From Cytophagales bacterium (GTDB lineage: Bacteria > Bacteroidota > Bacteroidia > Cytophagales > Microscillaceae): a DNA stretch of 64,000 nt. The notes beneath the pieces were generated by a model. That model was given only the letters and a program-made list of their open reading frames with translations. It ran no database searches and was not told the DNA's origin. The stretch lies in contig JAAFJG010000006.1 of NCBI GenBank assembly GCA_013298075.1, positions 53,519 to 117,518 on the forward strand, read 5' to 3'. A program made the translations under genes and the position numbers. This document shows, one piece after another, positions 44,436 to 54,129 of this stretch; position 1 is the stretch's first letter; each line of letters opens with the position of its first letter.

Positions 44436-45668
44436 TTATTTTTCACATACTACTATATACTCAAATAACATCGTATTCAATGTTTTTCCTGTTTTATTAG
44501 TAGGCGAATTTTTTGAAGGCATTGATTTACTGCTCAAGGCTCTTTGATAAGTTACAATATGTTTTAATCCATTTTCTTCAAATTTTTCTGCAATAAATTG
44601 GTCGGTTGGTAGTTGAATACCTTTGACAGTTCTATTGCCTACTACATAAATTGACTTCCCTCCTTTTTTAATAGTTGATGCTATTTTTTGAATAGAATTT
44701 TCTAAATCTACATAAAAAGAAGAAACTTCTAAAGCCCTTTTTTTATCTTCTTTTTCTATTTCGGCAATATAATCGTGCATCAAACCACTTTTATATATAT
44801 TTTTTGATTTGATACCTCCCATTAATAATCCATCTATTTTTCTGGCATAATCGATGCCTGTCCATTCATTTGAAAGCGTAGAAAATTGCCCATACGCAAC
44901 CGTAGTGCGACTATCCCCATAAGGTGGACTTGTCAAAACCACGTCAAAACTATTTTCAGAAACCTCAAATTTTGAATAATTTATATTTACATTTGTATCA
45001 TTTGTTAATTTTGGTAGATAAACATATTTATAAATATCAATCATATCATTTAATTTTTTGAAATAAACACCAAAAACATTAGGATTAAACTTCAAAATAT
45101 CTTCTGCTTTCATTTTAAAAAGTTTAAATTCATTATTTCTTGTAAACGAACATTCTCTCACAGTTTCAGAAAAAGGAAGTGTAAAAAAATTTCTAATGGT
45201 AAGATTTTCAATTTTATAAATAAAATATTTTAGAATATTTAAGTTATGTAAAATATCCTCTGAAAACCAAAAAGTAGGATTAGTTACGTTTGGCAAAGGT
45301 AATATATGTAAATTTTCTTCTTTTTTGATAAATTCAAAAATTTCGTTGCGAAGTTTTATTTTTGTTTCAAGAACCAAATCAATACTAATTTTTGTAAATT
45401 TTACTTTTGAAATTAAAATTGCCAATGGATTCAAATCAAAACCAACCATTTCAGAAATTCCACATTCCAAAGCACTCGCAAAAGAAGAACCTGAACCACA
45501 ATAAGGGTCAAGCAATCTACCTTCTGAGATATTAAATTCTTTTAAAATTTCAATACCAATTTGAGGCAGCATCGTTGCTGGATATTTATGTAAATTAGGA
45601 TAATTTGTGGCATAAGATTGTCCCAAAAAATCATATTTTTCATTTCTTACAATAGGATAATTCATCAT
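44436..45668 (-). CDS. DNA methyltransferase of the second restriction-modification system
   Basis: 410 residues. The AdoMet motif I is DPYCGSGSS (54-62), preceded by NLHKYPATMLPQ. The catalytic motif is TSPPY (246-250), typical of amino-methyltransferases and here most likely cytosine-N4. The region between the motifs probably reads the target. It lies 16 bases after the nuclease gene in the same direction. It would methylate the site cut by that nuclease. Confidence 0.9.
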   Translation of the reverse strand: MMNYPIVRNEKYDFLGQSYATNYPNLHKYPATMLPQIGIEILKEFNISEGRLLDPYCGSGSSFASALECGISEMVGFDLNPLAILISKVKFTKISIDLVLETKIKLRNEIFEFIKKEENLHILPLPNVTNPTFWFSEDILHNLNILKYFIYKIENLTIRNFFTLPFSETVRECSFTRNNEFKLFKMKAEDILKFNPNVFGVYFKKLNDMIDIYKYVYLPKLTNDTNVNINYSKFEVSENSFDVVLTSPPYGDSRTTVAYGQFSTLSNEWTGIDYARKIDGLLMGGIKSKNIYKSGLMHDYIAEIEKEDKKRALEVSSFYVDLENSIQKIASTIKKGGKSIYVVGNRTVKGIQLPTDQFIAEKFEENGLKHIVTYQRALSSKSMPSKNSPTNKTGKTLNTMLFEYIVVCEK

Positions 45669-45684
45669 ATAATATTTTGTAATT

Positions 45685-46446
45685 TTACAATACTTCGTTT
45701 ATATATGCAGGTAATGAGGACATACGAGCAATAAAATCAGTATCTATATTTTTGGCAATAAAAGTTTTATCAAAAAATTTAAACATACCTTTTTGCTGTG
45801 GTTGATTGATTTCATCATAAAAATTAACTGTTGCAAAACAAACCAATGGCACAACACTTGGGTTGTAAATAATGTTATATTTTTCTTTGATATAGTTATC
45901 AAAAGAGGCAATTTCCATCAAAAGTTTCCATTTATACGTTTGTCCTGCTCTTTCTCTCAAAGATGTTTTTAAAGATAAAATAATACATTTTTTTAATTTT
46001 TTATCATTATCTAAAGAATATATCACCAAATCACAATCAGGTTTTTGTGTTTCTCCATCAACATTTATAGTAGAAATATCCTCAAAAGAAGGCACTTTAG
46101 ATTTCTGGCTTGTGATAAAAATATCCTCACGAATATTACCTAAAATTTTATTTTTTAGAAAAATAAATACAATTATTTGTGAAAATGAATTTCCTACGAT
46201 TGATTTCAAAGCCTGTTTTTCATCTTTGATTTCTCCAGCTAATTTCCTTTGTGCTAAATATTTATCGACTTTACTTTTAGAGTTAGTGAGCGCAAAATAA
46301 ATCTCATCAAAAGCATTCAAATAACCTAATTTATCGTCTGTTTGTGTATTCACAAAAACCTCTATCAATCTAATAGGTTCTATCATATACAAACTATTAG
46401 TGATAATATCAAGTGTTTTTTGCTCTTCTTTATTGAGTTGATACAT
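45685..46446 (-). CDS. Type II restriction endonuclease, BsaWI-like
   Basis: 253 residues. The PD-(D/E)xK site is read as KPDCDL (135-140), then ILSLK (156-160). The following SLRERAGQTYKWKLL segment (162-176) is a marked feature I associate with the BsaWI-type nucleases (BsaWI cuts WCCGGW). The target of this enzyme is not known from sequence alone. It is the first gene of the pair. Nuclease before methylase in one transcript is tolerable only if expression is kept low or the methylase has its own promoter. Confidence 0.8.
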   Translation of the reverse strand: MYQLNKEEQKTLDIITNSLYMIEPIRLIEVFVNTQTDDKLGYLNAFDEIYFALTNSKSKVDKYLAQRKLAGEIKDEKQALKSIVGNSFSQIIVFIFLKNKILGNIREDIFITSQKSKVPSFEDISTINVDGETQKPDCDLVIYSLDNDKKLKKCIILSLKTSLRERAGQTYKWKLLMEIASFDNYIKEKYNIIYNPSVVPLVCFATVNFYDEINQPQQKGMFKFFDKTFIAKNIDTDFIARMSSLPAYINEVL

Positions 46447-46521
46447 AATTTTTAAAAATATAAATTCAATTATTTACCTTAAAAAAGTATCGAATTTTTC
46501 TATTATTTTGAATTTTTTTTG

Positions 46522-46529
46522 CAAAAATA
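46522..46529 (-). promoter_or_regulatory. -7 box (TATTTTTG) of the second restriction-modification pair
   Basis: A perfect TAnnTTTG element on the minus strand, 76 bases before the nuclease start. No good -33 box was found. Confidence 0.5.
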
Positions 46530-46605
46530 ATCTTTTTTTAACAAAAAACATAAAAATCAATTAGTTTTTTATTTAGATTTGTAAAAAAATCAATCAAAAA
46601 AGTAT

Positions 46606-46613
46606 TATTTTTG
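46606..46613 (+). promoter_or_regulatory. -7 box (TATTTTTG) of the large outer-membrane protein gene
   Basis: A perfect TAnnTTTG element with TTTG at 46578-46581 (spacer 24, long). It ends 5 bases before ATG 46619, so translation most likely begins at the next ATG, 46631. Confidence 0.5.
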
Positions 46614-46630
46614 CAATAATGTTTTTGAAA

Positions 46631-49600
46631 ATGAAATTTTTTATTTGTTTGATATTTTTTTTGGTACAAATCAATGCTATTTTTGCTCAACGCCTTCCTT
46701 TTGAAAAATCAAAATGGATAAAAACAAAGGCAATGAATGAAAAAATAGATAGTTTGTCTATTATTCCAAATTCTATCAAAATCATCAGCCCAAATGATTC
46801 TTTACTCAAATATTCTTTTGATTTTCAAACAAATTCTATTAAAATTTTATCAGAAACCCAATATGATTCTGTAAAAATCACTTACCAAACTTTGCCTTTT
46901 TCTGTTACTCAAAAAATGTATCTCCGAAAAATTATCAGCAGAGATAGTATTAAAGGAAGATATACGACCGAAGATTTGGCACAAACCATTAGTATTATTG
47001 ACAAAAAAGAGGAGTTTTTTAACTTGGGAAATATGAATAAAAGCGGAAGTTTAGTGAGAGGAATTTCGATTGGAAATACGCAAAATGTATTCGTTAATTC
47101 GGCTTTAAATCTACAATTAGAAGGAAAATTAACCAATGATATTACGTTGAATGCAGTGATTAACGACCAAAATATTCCTTATCAACCTGACGGAAATACC
47201 TTGCAAGTGCAACAATTTGACAGAGTTTTTATTAAATTATCACATAAAAAAGGAAATATTACGGCAGGAGATGTTGTTTTTCAACAAAAACCAAATTATT
47301 TTCTTAAATTTTATAAAAATGGACAAGGTGCTTTTTTAGATACTGATTATCAAATTGGTGAAAATTCTGCGAAAACTACTGCGGGTTTTGCGGCGGCAAA
47401 AGGAAAATTTGCGTCCATTACGCTCACCGCACTCGAAGGCGTACAAGGTCCGTACAGATTGCAAAGTCCAAATGGTGAAAAATTATTGATTGTTTTGGCT
47501 AATTCTGAAAAGGTTTTTATTGATGGAAAATTGATGACAAGAGGTTATAACAATGATTATGTAATTGATTATAACCAAGCAGAAATTACTTTTACGCCTT
47601 CTATTTTGATAACGCAATTTTCAAGAATTCGAGTTGATTTTGAATATGCAGAAAGAAATTATGCAAGAGGTTTGCAAACAATTTGGCATCAACAAAGTAT
47701 TAAAAAAATGGATTTTTTTGTTGGTTTTTATAGAGAAGCGGACAATCCTCGAACTCCTTTGATTTCTCTTTCTGATGCTGATAAACTAACATTGAGCGAA
47801 AGTGGCGATGGAAATGGCTTTATCAATGGCATTGATTCCGTAGGTTTTCGGCTGAATGAAGTTTTGTATGAAAAAAAAGATACGATTATTTTGATGAATA
47901 CTTATCAAATTTTAAAATATTCTACTGACCCAAATAAGGCAATTTTTAGGGTAATTTTTACAGAAGTGGGAGCAAATAAAGGCGATTATGTTCGTATAAA
48001 TGCGACTTCAAATGGACAAATTTTTGAATGGCGTGAACCTATCAATAATGTAAAACAAGGAAATTTTATGCCTGTCCGACAAGTGCCAACTCCTTTATTA
48101 AAGCAAATGTTGGTGGCGGGCGTGAAATATAATATAACCAAAAAACAGAATTTTTTCGTTGAAAATGCTTTGTCTGATTTAGATGTCAATCGATATTCGA
48201 ACAGAGATGAGGCTGATAATCAAGGTTTTGCGACTAAATTTGGATACCAAAATATAGGTGAAAAAATCAAAAATACAGATTGGGAATGGAACTCAAAAAT
48301 TGATTTTGAAAGAAATACGCAATATTTTAGACCGATGGATAGATTTAGAGAAATTGAATTTGATAGAGATTGGAGTTTAAGAAGTGATACTATTCAAATA
48401 GCGGATAATATTGGTAATTTTGAAGTAGGTTTGAAACAAAAAAATATTCATTTATTAAACTATAAATTGGCTTTGAGAGCGCGAGGAATACAAGCAAATG
48501 GCACGCAACAAACCATCAATATCCAAACAAAATATAAAAAAATAGACTTAAAAATAAATGCTTTTTGGTTGCAAAATAATCAAAATACGATTTTTTCTGA
48601 TTGGAAAAGAACAAATATCGAACTAAAATATAACACAAAAATTGGAAGTTTTGGCTATCAATTCAATCAAGATAAAAACCAAGTAAAGTTAAAATTACAA
48701 GATTCTGTGATTAGAAGTGCGATGAATTTTGAGGAACAAAAATTGTTTTTTAGTTTGCCTGATTCGAGCAAAATCAAATGGCAAATTCAGTATAATTGGC
48801 GAACAGATTTTATTCCCAAAGATGGAAAAATGCAATCTTTTTTAAATTCACAAACTGCCAATACAAGCCTTAGAGCAAATATAAATCCTTTAAATCAAGT
48901 TACATTTAATTTGACTTATCGAAATTTACAATATAAAATTTTGCAAAATGGACAAGATAATACTGAAAATGATAATGTAATGGGGCGTTTAGATTGGAAT
49001 GGTTTTTTGTTTGGAAAATTACTCAAAAACGAATTTTCTTTGGCAACCAATACAGGACGAGAGTTGCAAAGAGAATATCAATTCGTTCCTGTGGCAATCG
49101 GGCAAGGTACGCATACGTGGCGAGATGATAATAATGATGGGATTCAACAATTAAACGAATTTTATTTGGCAATCAATCCAGATGAAAGAAAATATATTAA
49201 GATATTTTTGCCAACAACGAATTATATCAAAGCATTTAGTAATAATTTTAACTATCGAATTGAATGGAATTTTCCAAAAAAATGGGCAGATTCTAAGCAT
49301 TTTATCATCAAACAAATGTCAAAAATTTCGAATCAAAGTGCTTGGAATATTCAAAAAAGATTTACGCAAGATGATTTTTTAAATAGATTAATTCCATTTA
49401 GAGAAATTAACGAAGCGCAAATTTTAGCCACACAAGAAGTGTTAAGAACGACTTTTTTTTATAATCGTTTTAGTACATTTTCGGGAATAGAATTTCAAAT
49501 TTTGGAAACAAAACAAAAACAATTATTGACTAATGGATTCGAAAACAGAGAAAAATCAGAATTAAAATTACTTTTTAGACGAAATATAGGCAAATTTACA

Positions 49601-50080
49601 AATTTTCGTTTGAATTTATCAAAACAATCACAAAAAAATACGTCTAATTTTTTGGTTACTCGAAATTTTTTGATTGAAAGTTTTCATATCAGTCCAGAGT
49701 TTGCTTTTCAACCTTCAAACGATTTTAGAATTAGTCTTATGTTGCATTATCAACCTAAAAAAAATGTATTCGATTCGCAATCAAACGAAAAAAATATTGT
49801 CAAACAAATTGTTACAGAAATTCGTTGGAATAAACTTTCAAATCGTAATTTATTGGCAACTATTCGATATATTAACAATGATTTTTCTGGAAATTTGAAT
49901 ACGCCTGTGAGTTATGAATTATTAGAAGCATTGCAACCCAATACAAATTTTACGTGGACTTTGAATTGGCAACAAAAACTAAGCAATGGTTTGCAACTCA
50001 ATCTTAATTATGAAGGTAGAAAATCGGGAGATATTCCAATTATTCATATTGGGCGTGTGCAGGTGGCGGTGCTTTTTTAG
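46631..50080 (+). CDS. Large outer-membrane beta-barrel-type protein
   Basis: 1149 residues from MKFFICLIFFLVQINAIFAQ, a signal peptide. The ATG at 46619 is too close to the -7 box. The protein is rich in alternating strand patterns and aromatic residues along its length and ends in a terminal Phe (RVQVAVLF), as outer-membrane barrels do. Early conserved stretches (KSGSLVRGISIGNTQNVFVN, then LEGKLTNDITLNAVINDQNI) resemble a Bacteroidota family of about 1100-residue surface proteins. A DDNNDGIQQLNEF loop looks like a calcium-binding insert. Its function is unknown. Confidence 0.75.
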   Translation: MKFFICLIFFLVQINAIFAQRLPFEKSKWIKTKAMNEKIDSLSIIPNSIKIISPNDSLLKYSFDFQTNSIKILSETQYDSVKITYQTLPFSVTQKMYLRKIISRDSIKGRYTTEDLAQTISIIDKKEEFFNLGNMNKSGSLVRGISIGNTQNVFVNSALNLQLEGKLTNDITLNAVINDQNIPYQPDGNTLQVQQFDRVFIKLSHKKGNITAGDVVFQQKPNYFLKFYKNGQGAFLDTDYQIGENSAKTTAGFAAAKGKFASITLTALEGVQGPYRLQSPNGEKLLIVLANSEKVFIDGKLMTRGYNNDYVIDYNQAEITFTPSILITQFSRIRVDFEYAERNYARGLQTIWHQQSIKKMDFFVGFYREADNPRTPLISLSDADKLTLSESGDGNGFINGIDSVGFRLNEVLYEKKDTIILMNTYQILKYSTDPNKAIFRVIFTEVGANKGDYVRINATSNGQIFEWREPINNVKQGNFMPVRQVPTPLLKQMLVAGVKYNITKKQNFFVENALSDLDVNRYSNRDEADNQGFATKFGYQNIGEKIKNTDWEWNSKIDFERNTQYFRPMDRFREIEFDRDWSLRSDTIQIADNIGNFEVGLKQKNIHLLNYKLALRARGIQANGTQQTINIQTKYKKIDLKINAFWLQNNQNTIFSDWKRTNIELKYNTKIGSFGYQFNQDKNQVKLKLQDSVIRSAMNFEEQKLFFSLPDSSKIKWQIQYNWRTDFIPKDGKMQSFLNSQTANTSLRANINPLNQVTFNLTYRNLQYKILQNGQDNTENDNVMGRLDWNGFLFGKLLKNEFSLATNTGRELQREYQFVPVAIGQGTHTWRDDNNDGIQQLNEFYLAINPDERKYIKIFLPTTNYIKAFSNNFNYRIEWNFPKKWADSKHFIIKQMSKISNQSAWNIQKRFTQDDFLNRLIPFREINEAQILATQEVLRTTFFYNRFSTFSGIEFQILETKQKQLLTNGFENREKSELKLLFRRNIGKFTNFRLNLSKQSQKNTSNFLVTRNFLIESFHISPEFAFQPSNDFRISLMLHYQPKKNVFDSQSNEKNIVKQIVTEIRWNKLSNRNLLATIRYINNDFSGNLNTPVSYELLEALQPNTNFTWTLNWQQKLSNGLQLNLNYEGRKSGDIPIIHIGRVQVAVLF

Positions 50081-50187
50081 GTGATTTGGATATTATATCC
50101 ATCATCTACACTATCTGTATAGATAAAAACTTCGACCAAAATCAACTTATCCTCTGAAAATTTAAAAGCAAATTTTTTATTGTGCAT
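50077..50187 (-). CDS. Small protein (36 residues) overlapping an upstream gene
   Basis: An open frame missed by a length cut-off. The ATG at 50187 overlaps the TAA of the 106-residue frame upstream (TAATG). The protein is MHNKKFAFKFSEDKLILVEV followed by a short acidic tail ending GYNIQIT. Its few last bases overlap the end of the converging outer-membrane gene. The coupling and sensible composition suggest a real gene, or the 3' end of one gene split by a frameshift at the TAATG junction. Function unknown. Confidence 0.4.
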   Translation of the reverse strand: MHNKKFAFKFSEDKLILVEVFIYTDSVDDGYNIQIT

Positions 50188-50507
50188 TATTTTTTTACTA
50201 TTTTTTTGACTGATACTATTGCTTTTCTTGTATTACTTCTTTTTATTGGAATATATCTAAAAGCAAAACAAGCATATAATTTTTTATCACTTATTGATTT
50301 TTTATTTTTAAGCCAAAATTCAGTTCCTTCTTCGTCAGTATCGGACACAAAGATAACATCACATTTCACGTTATCTAATAAGTCTTTTTTATCACAACCT
50401 AAAATTAAATACTTACCAATATGTTGTTTTTGGATATTTTCCCAAGTTTGCCAATTAGGTTCATATTGTGTATTATCGATTTTATTTTCACTTTGAATTA
50501 CCATCAT
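50187..50507 (-). CDS. Small protein, unknown (possibly with downstream partner)
   Basis: 106 residues, cytoplasmic. It contains WQTWENIQKQHIGKYLILGC, DVIFVSDTDEEGTEFWL and a basic tail (RKAIVSVKKIVKK). The opposite strand is also open here (50182-50496), but this reading has the more protein-like composition. The 36-residue frame overlaps its stop codon. I do not recognise the family. A two-gene accessory cassette of toxin-antitoxin type is possible but unproven. Confidence 0.5.
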   Translation of the reverse strand: MMVIQSENKIDNTQYEPNWQTWENIQKQHIGKYLILGCDKKDLLDNVKCDVIFVSDTDEEGTEFWLKNKKSISDKKLYACFAFRYIPIKRSNTRKAIVSVKKIVKK

Positions 50508-50822
50508 TTTATTTTTTTAATGTACTTAATTTATAACGCAAGGATAAACATAAAAATGTCTTTTCTAAAAAAAAAATTATCAATTACAATTTCACAAATC
50601 ATAGTTCAGTATCAATATTTATTTCTCAACTGATTATTAGTAACACTTTCCTTAAAAGTAGTTGGGAAAATATACTAAATTAAAGTATTTTTAAAAGTAT
50701 TTGGTATTTTAAATTATTTTACTTATTTTTGCATTACTAAGATGTACGAAATTATGTATATTTACGAGTTGATATAATTTTTTAAGGCAATAAAGCCGTT
50801 AGTAAAATACTAAATTTTTGGT

Positions 50823-50830
50823 TATTTTTG
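50823..50830 (+). promoter_or_regulatory. -7 box (TATTTTTG) of the DUF6934 cassette
   Basis: A perfect TAnnTTTG element 19 bases before the DUF6934 start codon. Confidence 0.5.
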
Positions 50831-50848
50831 TGGAAATAATTTGTAAAA

Positions 50849-51292
50849 ATGAATAAACCAAAATACTTATATAAAACAGAAGACGAGTTTACTATTTATG
50901 AATTTGTAAGCGAAGGACCCAAAGGTAGTATTAAAAAAATAGTTGAATATACTGAAACCTCTACTGAAAATGTTTATAATTTAGGCTTTGGGGATTATGA
51001 CGAAACAACAAAATCTATAAATGACCTTTCTGTTACAAATAATGGAGATAGCTTAAAAGTATTAGCAACGGTTGCCTCAACAGTTTATACCTTCTTAGAG
51101 AAACACCCAAACGCGTATATTTTAGCAACAGGAAGTACAAATGTTAGGACAAGACTTTATCGAATGGGAATAACGAATAATTTGACAGAAATAACAGAGG
51201 ACTTTATTGTTTATGGATTTACAGATGTGGGAAGTTGGGAAGAATTTGAAATAGGAGAAGATTATGAAGCTTTTTTAATCACAAAAAAATAA
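50849..51292 (+). CDS. DUF6934 family protein
   Basis: 147 residues, cytoplasmic. The DUF6934 pattern is clear: NNGDSLKVLATVASTVYTFL, then YILATGSTNVRTRLYRMGI and a closing YGFTDVGSWEEFEIGEDYEAF. The family is Bacteroidota-specific, often found next to a small gene, and its function is unknown. Here a 50-residue gene starts 15 bases after its stop. The size, compact two-gene layout and scattered distribution suggest a toxin-antitoxin or similar accessory pair, but this is inference. Confidence 0.8.
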   Translation: MNKPKYLYKTEDEFTIYEFVSEGPKGSIKKIVEYTETSTENVYNLGFGDYDETTKSINDLSVTNNGDSLKVLATVASTVYTFLEKHPNAYILATGSTNVRTRLYRMGITNNLTEITEDFIVYGFTDVGSWEEFEIGEDYEAFLITKK

Positions 51293-51306
51293 TAAATTTT
51301 AATATT

Positions 51307-51459
51307 ATGGCAATAGATCAATTAAATAACTCAAAGATTCCTATTATTGTTTTTGACAAGAAGTTAGAACAATTTAGAGGTAAAACTTTGTTCCCAGATA
51401 AATTAGCAAAAGCAAATGAAATACTAGCAAAAGCAGAATTTCCAAAAGTAAAAAAATAG
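51307..51459 (+). CDS. Small partner protein of the DUF6934 gene
   Basis: 50 residues, too short for a standard ORF cut-off. It starts MAIDQLNNSKIPIIVFDKKL and continues through EQFRGKTLFPDKLAKANEIL to a Lys-rich end. The LFPDKLAKANEIL part resembles the short proteins I associate with DUF6934 genes. It begins 15 bases after the DUF6934 stop, in the same direction, before a shared terminator. It could bind or restrain the DUF6934 protein; that is inference. Confidence 0.65.
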   Translation: MAIDQLNNSKIPIIVFDKKLEQFRGKTLFPDKLAKANEILAKAEFPKVKK

Positions 51460-51561
51460 GTTTTTATTAAATATTAGACTGATAACTTACTAGGCGAAAT
51501 TATTACTAAAAATTTATTTTTATCCGAATTATAAGCGTAAACGCCTATTTTTTTAGATATG

Positions 51562-51603
51562 ATACTTATTTTTGTAAGTATCTATGCCTACAAAAATAAG
51601 TAT
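51562..51603. terminator. Hairpin terminator between converging genes
   Basis: A 15-bp perfect stem (ATACTTATTTTTGTA with its complement, 51562-51576 and 51589-51603) around a 12-base loop. It lies between the DUF6934 cassette and the MMPL gene and could serve both. Confidence 0.75.
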
Positions 51604-51634
51604 TAAATTCCTCTAACTATCTAAAAATTAAATA

Positions 51635-53956
51635 TTATTTACTCACTTTATACTTCTCAAAAGTCAATAATAAACTTGGTAACAATAATAAATTTCCAAC
51701 CATTGCACACAAAAGAGTCGTAGAAGTTAGCACGCCTAACACAATCGTTCCTTCAAAATCAGAATAAGCAAAAACTATAAAACCAAAAAATAACACAATC
51801 GAAGTATAAAACATACTCGCACCTGTTTCACGCAACGCCACACGCACCGCATCAGCCACCACAAAATTATGAATTTTTAATTCTTGTCTATATCTCGCCA
51901 AATAATGAATTGAATCATCAACTGCAATACCAAAAGCAATACTAAAAATCAAAGCCGTACTTGGTTTGAGCGGAATACCGAGATAACCCATCAAACCTGC
52001 CGTGATCAACAAAGGTAAAATATTGGTAATAACCGAAATTAAAATCATTCTAAGCGAGCCAAATAAAGCCGCCATCATCAATCCAATCAAAATAATGGCT
52101 AAAATTAAACTACTTTGCAAACTATTTATCAAATATACATTGCCTTTGATGAAAATTTTGGTCGTACCTGTAACTTTTGCTTCCGCTATTTTTGGATTTT
52201 TGAAAATAGATTTTAACAAAGGTTCAATATCATTTTTTAGTAATATCTCTAATTTTTCTGAGCCAATATCTGCCACTTTCAAAGAAATACGCATTTTTTG
52301 CCCCACACTATCCACCATTGTTCTCAAAACAACGTTGGCTGCGCTGTCTTGTTTTCCGCCATTTGTCAAATAATTCAAAATAAAAACTTTGTCTTGATTG
52401 GTTGGTAATTCAAAAAAGTCAGGATTTTGATTATAATAGGCTTGTTTAGTTGCCTTTAAAAAATTAACCAAAGACAAAGGTTCGCCAATTTCTTTTCGAG
52501 TTTTAAGGCTATCTTGTAATTGTTCTACCAATTTTAACACATTCAAATTCATTACTCCTTTTTTTCTTTTGGCATCAATTTCGATTTCCAAAGGCATCAA
52601 TCCTTTAAAATTTGTTTCAAAAAATGATAAATCGTTTTTTGCTTTGCTATTATGCGGCACATTATCCAACATAAAAGCCAAAGGTTTTATTAAAAAAACA
52701 CCAAAAACAGAAAATAAACCCAAACTAATACAGATAATATAAATCCATTTTTTATGAAAAAATACCGCAGTATGTAAAAAAGATAATAATTTATCAATAG
52801 GTTTTCTATCTAAATGTTTTAATTCTGATGGACGAGGAGCAGGCAAATACGCATAAAAAATAGGCAACAACAACAAACTCACCACAAAAGTAGACATCAC
52901 ACCTAAAAATGCAATGACACCAAATTGTTCTAACATTTGATTGGGAGTAAAGACAAAAACGCCAAAACCAACCGCAGTAGTCATATTTGTCATCAATGTT
53001 ACCATTCCAATTCTATCAATGACGTGTGTGAGGGCTTCAAATTTATCGCCACACTTTCTAAATTCTTGATGATATTTATTGAGTAAATACACACAATTTG
53101 GCACGCCAATTACGACCAAAATAGGTGGAAGTAATCCTGTTAAAAGGTTCATTTTATATCCTAAAACTCCTAAAAAACCTACACACCAAATAATCGAAAT
53201 ACCAATCACCAAAATAGGTACAACTAATGCCGTCCAAGTGCTAAAAAATATACCCAAAACAATGACCGTAACAATAGCAGAATAAATCAAAAGTTTTCCC
53301 AATTCAGCAGAAACTTGTTTTGCCACCACAGCACGAATATAAGGCAAACCGCCCAAATAATGATTGATTTTTGTTTTTTCAGAAAAATCTTCAGAAAGTT
53401 CGAGGATATTTTTTAGTAAATATTGTCTTTTGTACGAATCTAATACTTTTTTATCAATCGTAACCAAAATAAGCATTGCTTCCGTTTTGTTATTCCACAA
53501 TAAATTATCATAAAAAATTTGTGTTTTAGCAATTTTTAATAGACTATCTAATTGATTTTGAGTATGTGGAATGGTTTGAAATAGTTTTTTGGCAATGAAT
53601 TTTTTTTGGATAGAATCTTTTTGTAAGATTTGAATTTTAGAAACGGATAAAACTTGTTTTACGCCTTCTAATTTTTGTAATTCTTGAATAAAATACATCA
53701 TCCTCGAAAAATTTTTGACTTCTTTTATTTTTTTATCTTGCAAACCAATGGCTAAAACATTGCCATCATCTCCAAAAGTTTTTTTAAATTGTTGAAAAAA
53801 TATAAAATCTTTGTCAGTTTTGGGTACAGCAGAAATATAATCATAACTTAATTCGGCTTTTCGGGCTTGAAAGGCGAAAAATCCTGTAATTCCTAATAGT
53901 AATACTAATACTAAATGTCTATATTTGAGAATTAATGTAGCGGTTTTTGTCCACAT
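51635..53956 (-). CDS. MMPL/RND-type membrane exporter
   Basis: 773 residues with about twelve transmembrane helices. One helix (about 13-29) is followed by a large periplasmic loop and five helices, and the same plan is repeated in the second half. The half-repeats carry LPPILVVIGVPNCVYLLNKY and FSIAFGIAVDDSIHYLARY. The GIAVDDSIH motif holds the paired Asp residues used for proton coupling. It resembles RND-superfamily MMPL/sterol-sensing-domain exporters, which move lipids or other hydrophobic compounds. It has no adjacent adaptor or outer-membrane channel. The substrate is unknown. Confidence 0.9.
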   Translation of the reverse strand: MWTKTATLILKYRHLVLVLLLGITGFFAFQARKAELSYDYISAVPKTDKDFIFFQQFKKTFGDDGNVLAIGLQDKKIKEVKNFSRMMYFIQELQKLEGVKQVLSVSKIQILQKDSIQKKFIAKKLFQTIPHTQNQLDSLLKIAKTQIFYDNLLWNNKTEAMLILVTIDKKVLDSYKRQYLLKNILELSEDFSEKTKINHYLGGLPYIRAVVAKQVSAELGKLLIYSAIVTVIVLGIFFSTWTALVVPILVIGISIIWCVGFLGVLGYKMNLLTGLLPPILVVIGVPNCVYLLNKYHQEFRKCGDKFEALTHVIDRIGMVTLMTNMTTAVGFGVFVFTPNQMLEQFGVIAFLGVMSTFVVSLLLLPIFYAYLPAPRPSELKHLDRKPIDKLLSFLHTAVFFHKKWIYIICISLGLFSVFGVFLIKPLAFMLDNVPHNSKAKNDLSFFETNFKGLMPLEIEIDAKRKKGVMNLNVLKLVEQLQDSLKTRKEIGEPLSLVNFLKATKQAYYNQNPDFFELPTNQDKVFILNYLTNGGKQDSAANVVLRTMVDSVGQKMRISLKVADIGSEKLEILLKNDIEPLLKSIFKNPKIAEAKVTGTTKIFIKGNVYLINSLQSSLILAIILIGLMMAALFGSLRMILISVITNILPLLITAGLMGYLGIPLKPSTALIFSIAFGIAVDDSIHYLARYRQELKIHNFVVADAVRVALRETGASMFYTSIVLFFGFIVFAYSDFEGTIVLGVLTSTTLLCAMVGNLLLLPSLLLTFEKYKVSK

Positions 53957-54051
53957 AATTTTGAAGAAATAACTTGTTAGTTTTAAATTTTATTGTTTGA
54001 CTTATAAATCTATCAAAAGTTTGAAAAGATGTAAGTATTTTTTTGAAAGTG

Positions 54052-54059
54052 CAAAAGTA
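54052..54059 (-). promoter_or_regulatory. -7 box (TACTTTTG) of the MMPL gene
   Basis: A perfect TAnnTTTG element on the minus strand, 96 bases before the start codon and 71 bases from the MITE at 54130. Confidence 0.5.
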
Positions 54060-54129
54060 ATCAAAAATATTTAAAATTTATTATTTTTATTAGATTGATT
54101 GTGATATTTTTTTGAGAGAAAATAAATAA

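Noticed and set aside
44373..46618. Search for long direct repeats around the second restriction-modification pair
   Set aside because: Unlike the first unit, no matching flanking repeats were seen.
50182..50496. Plus-strand frame of 104 codons
   Set aside because: Hydrophobic low-quality composition opposite a more protein-like minus-strand frame.
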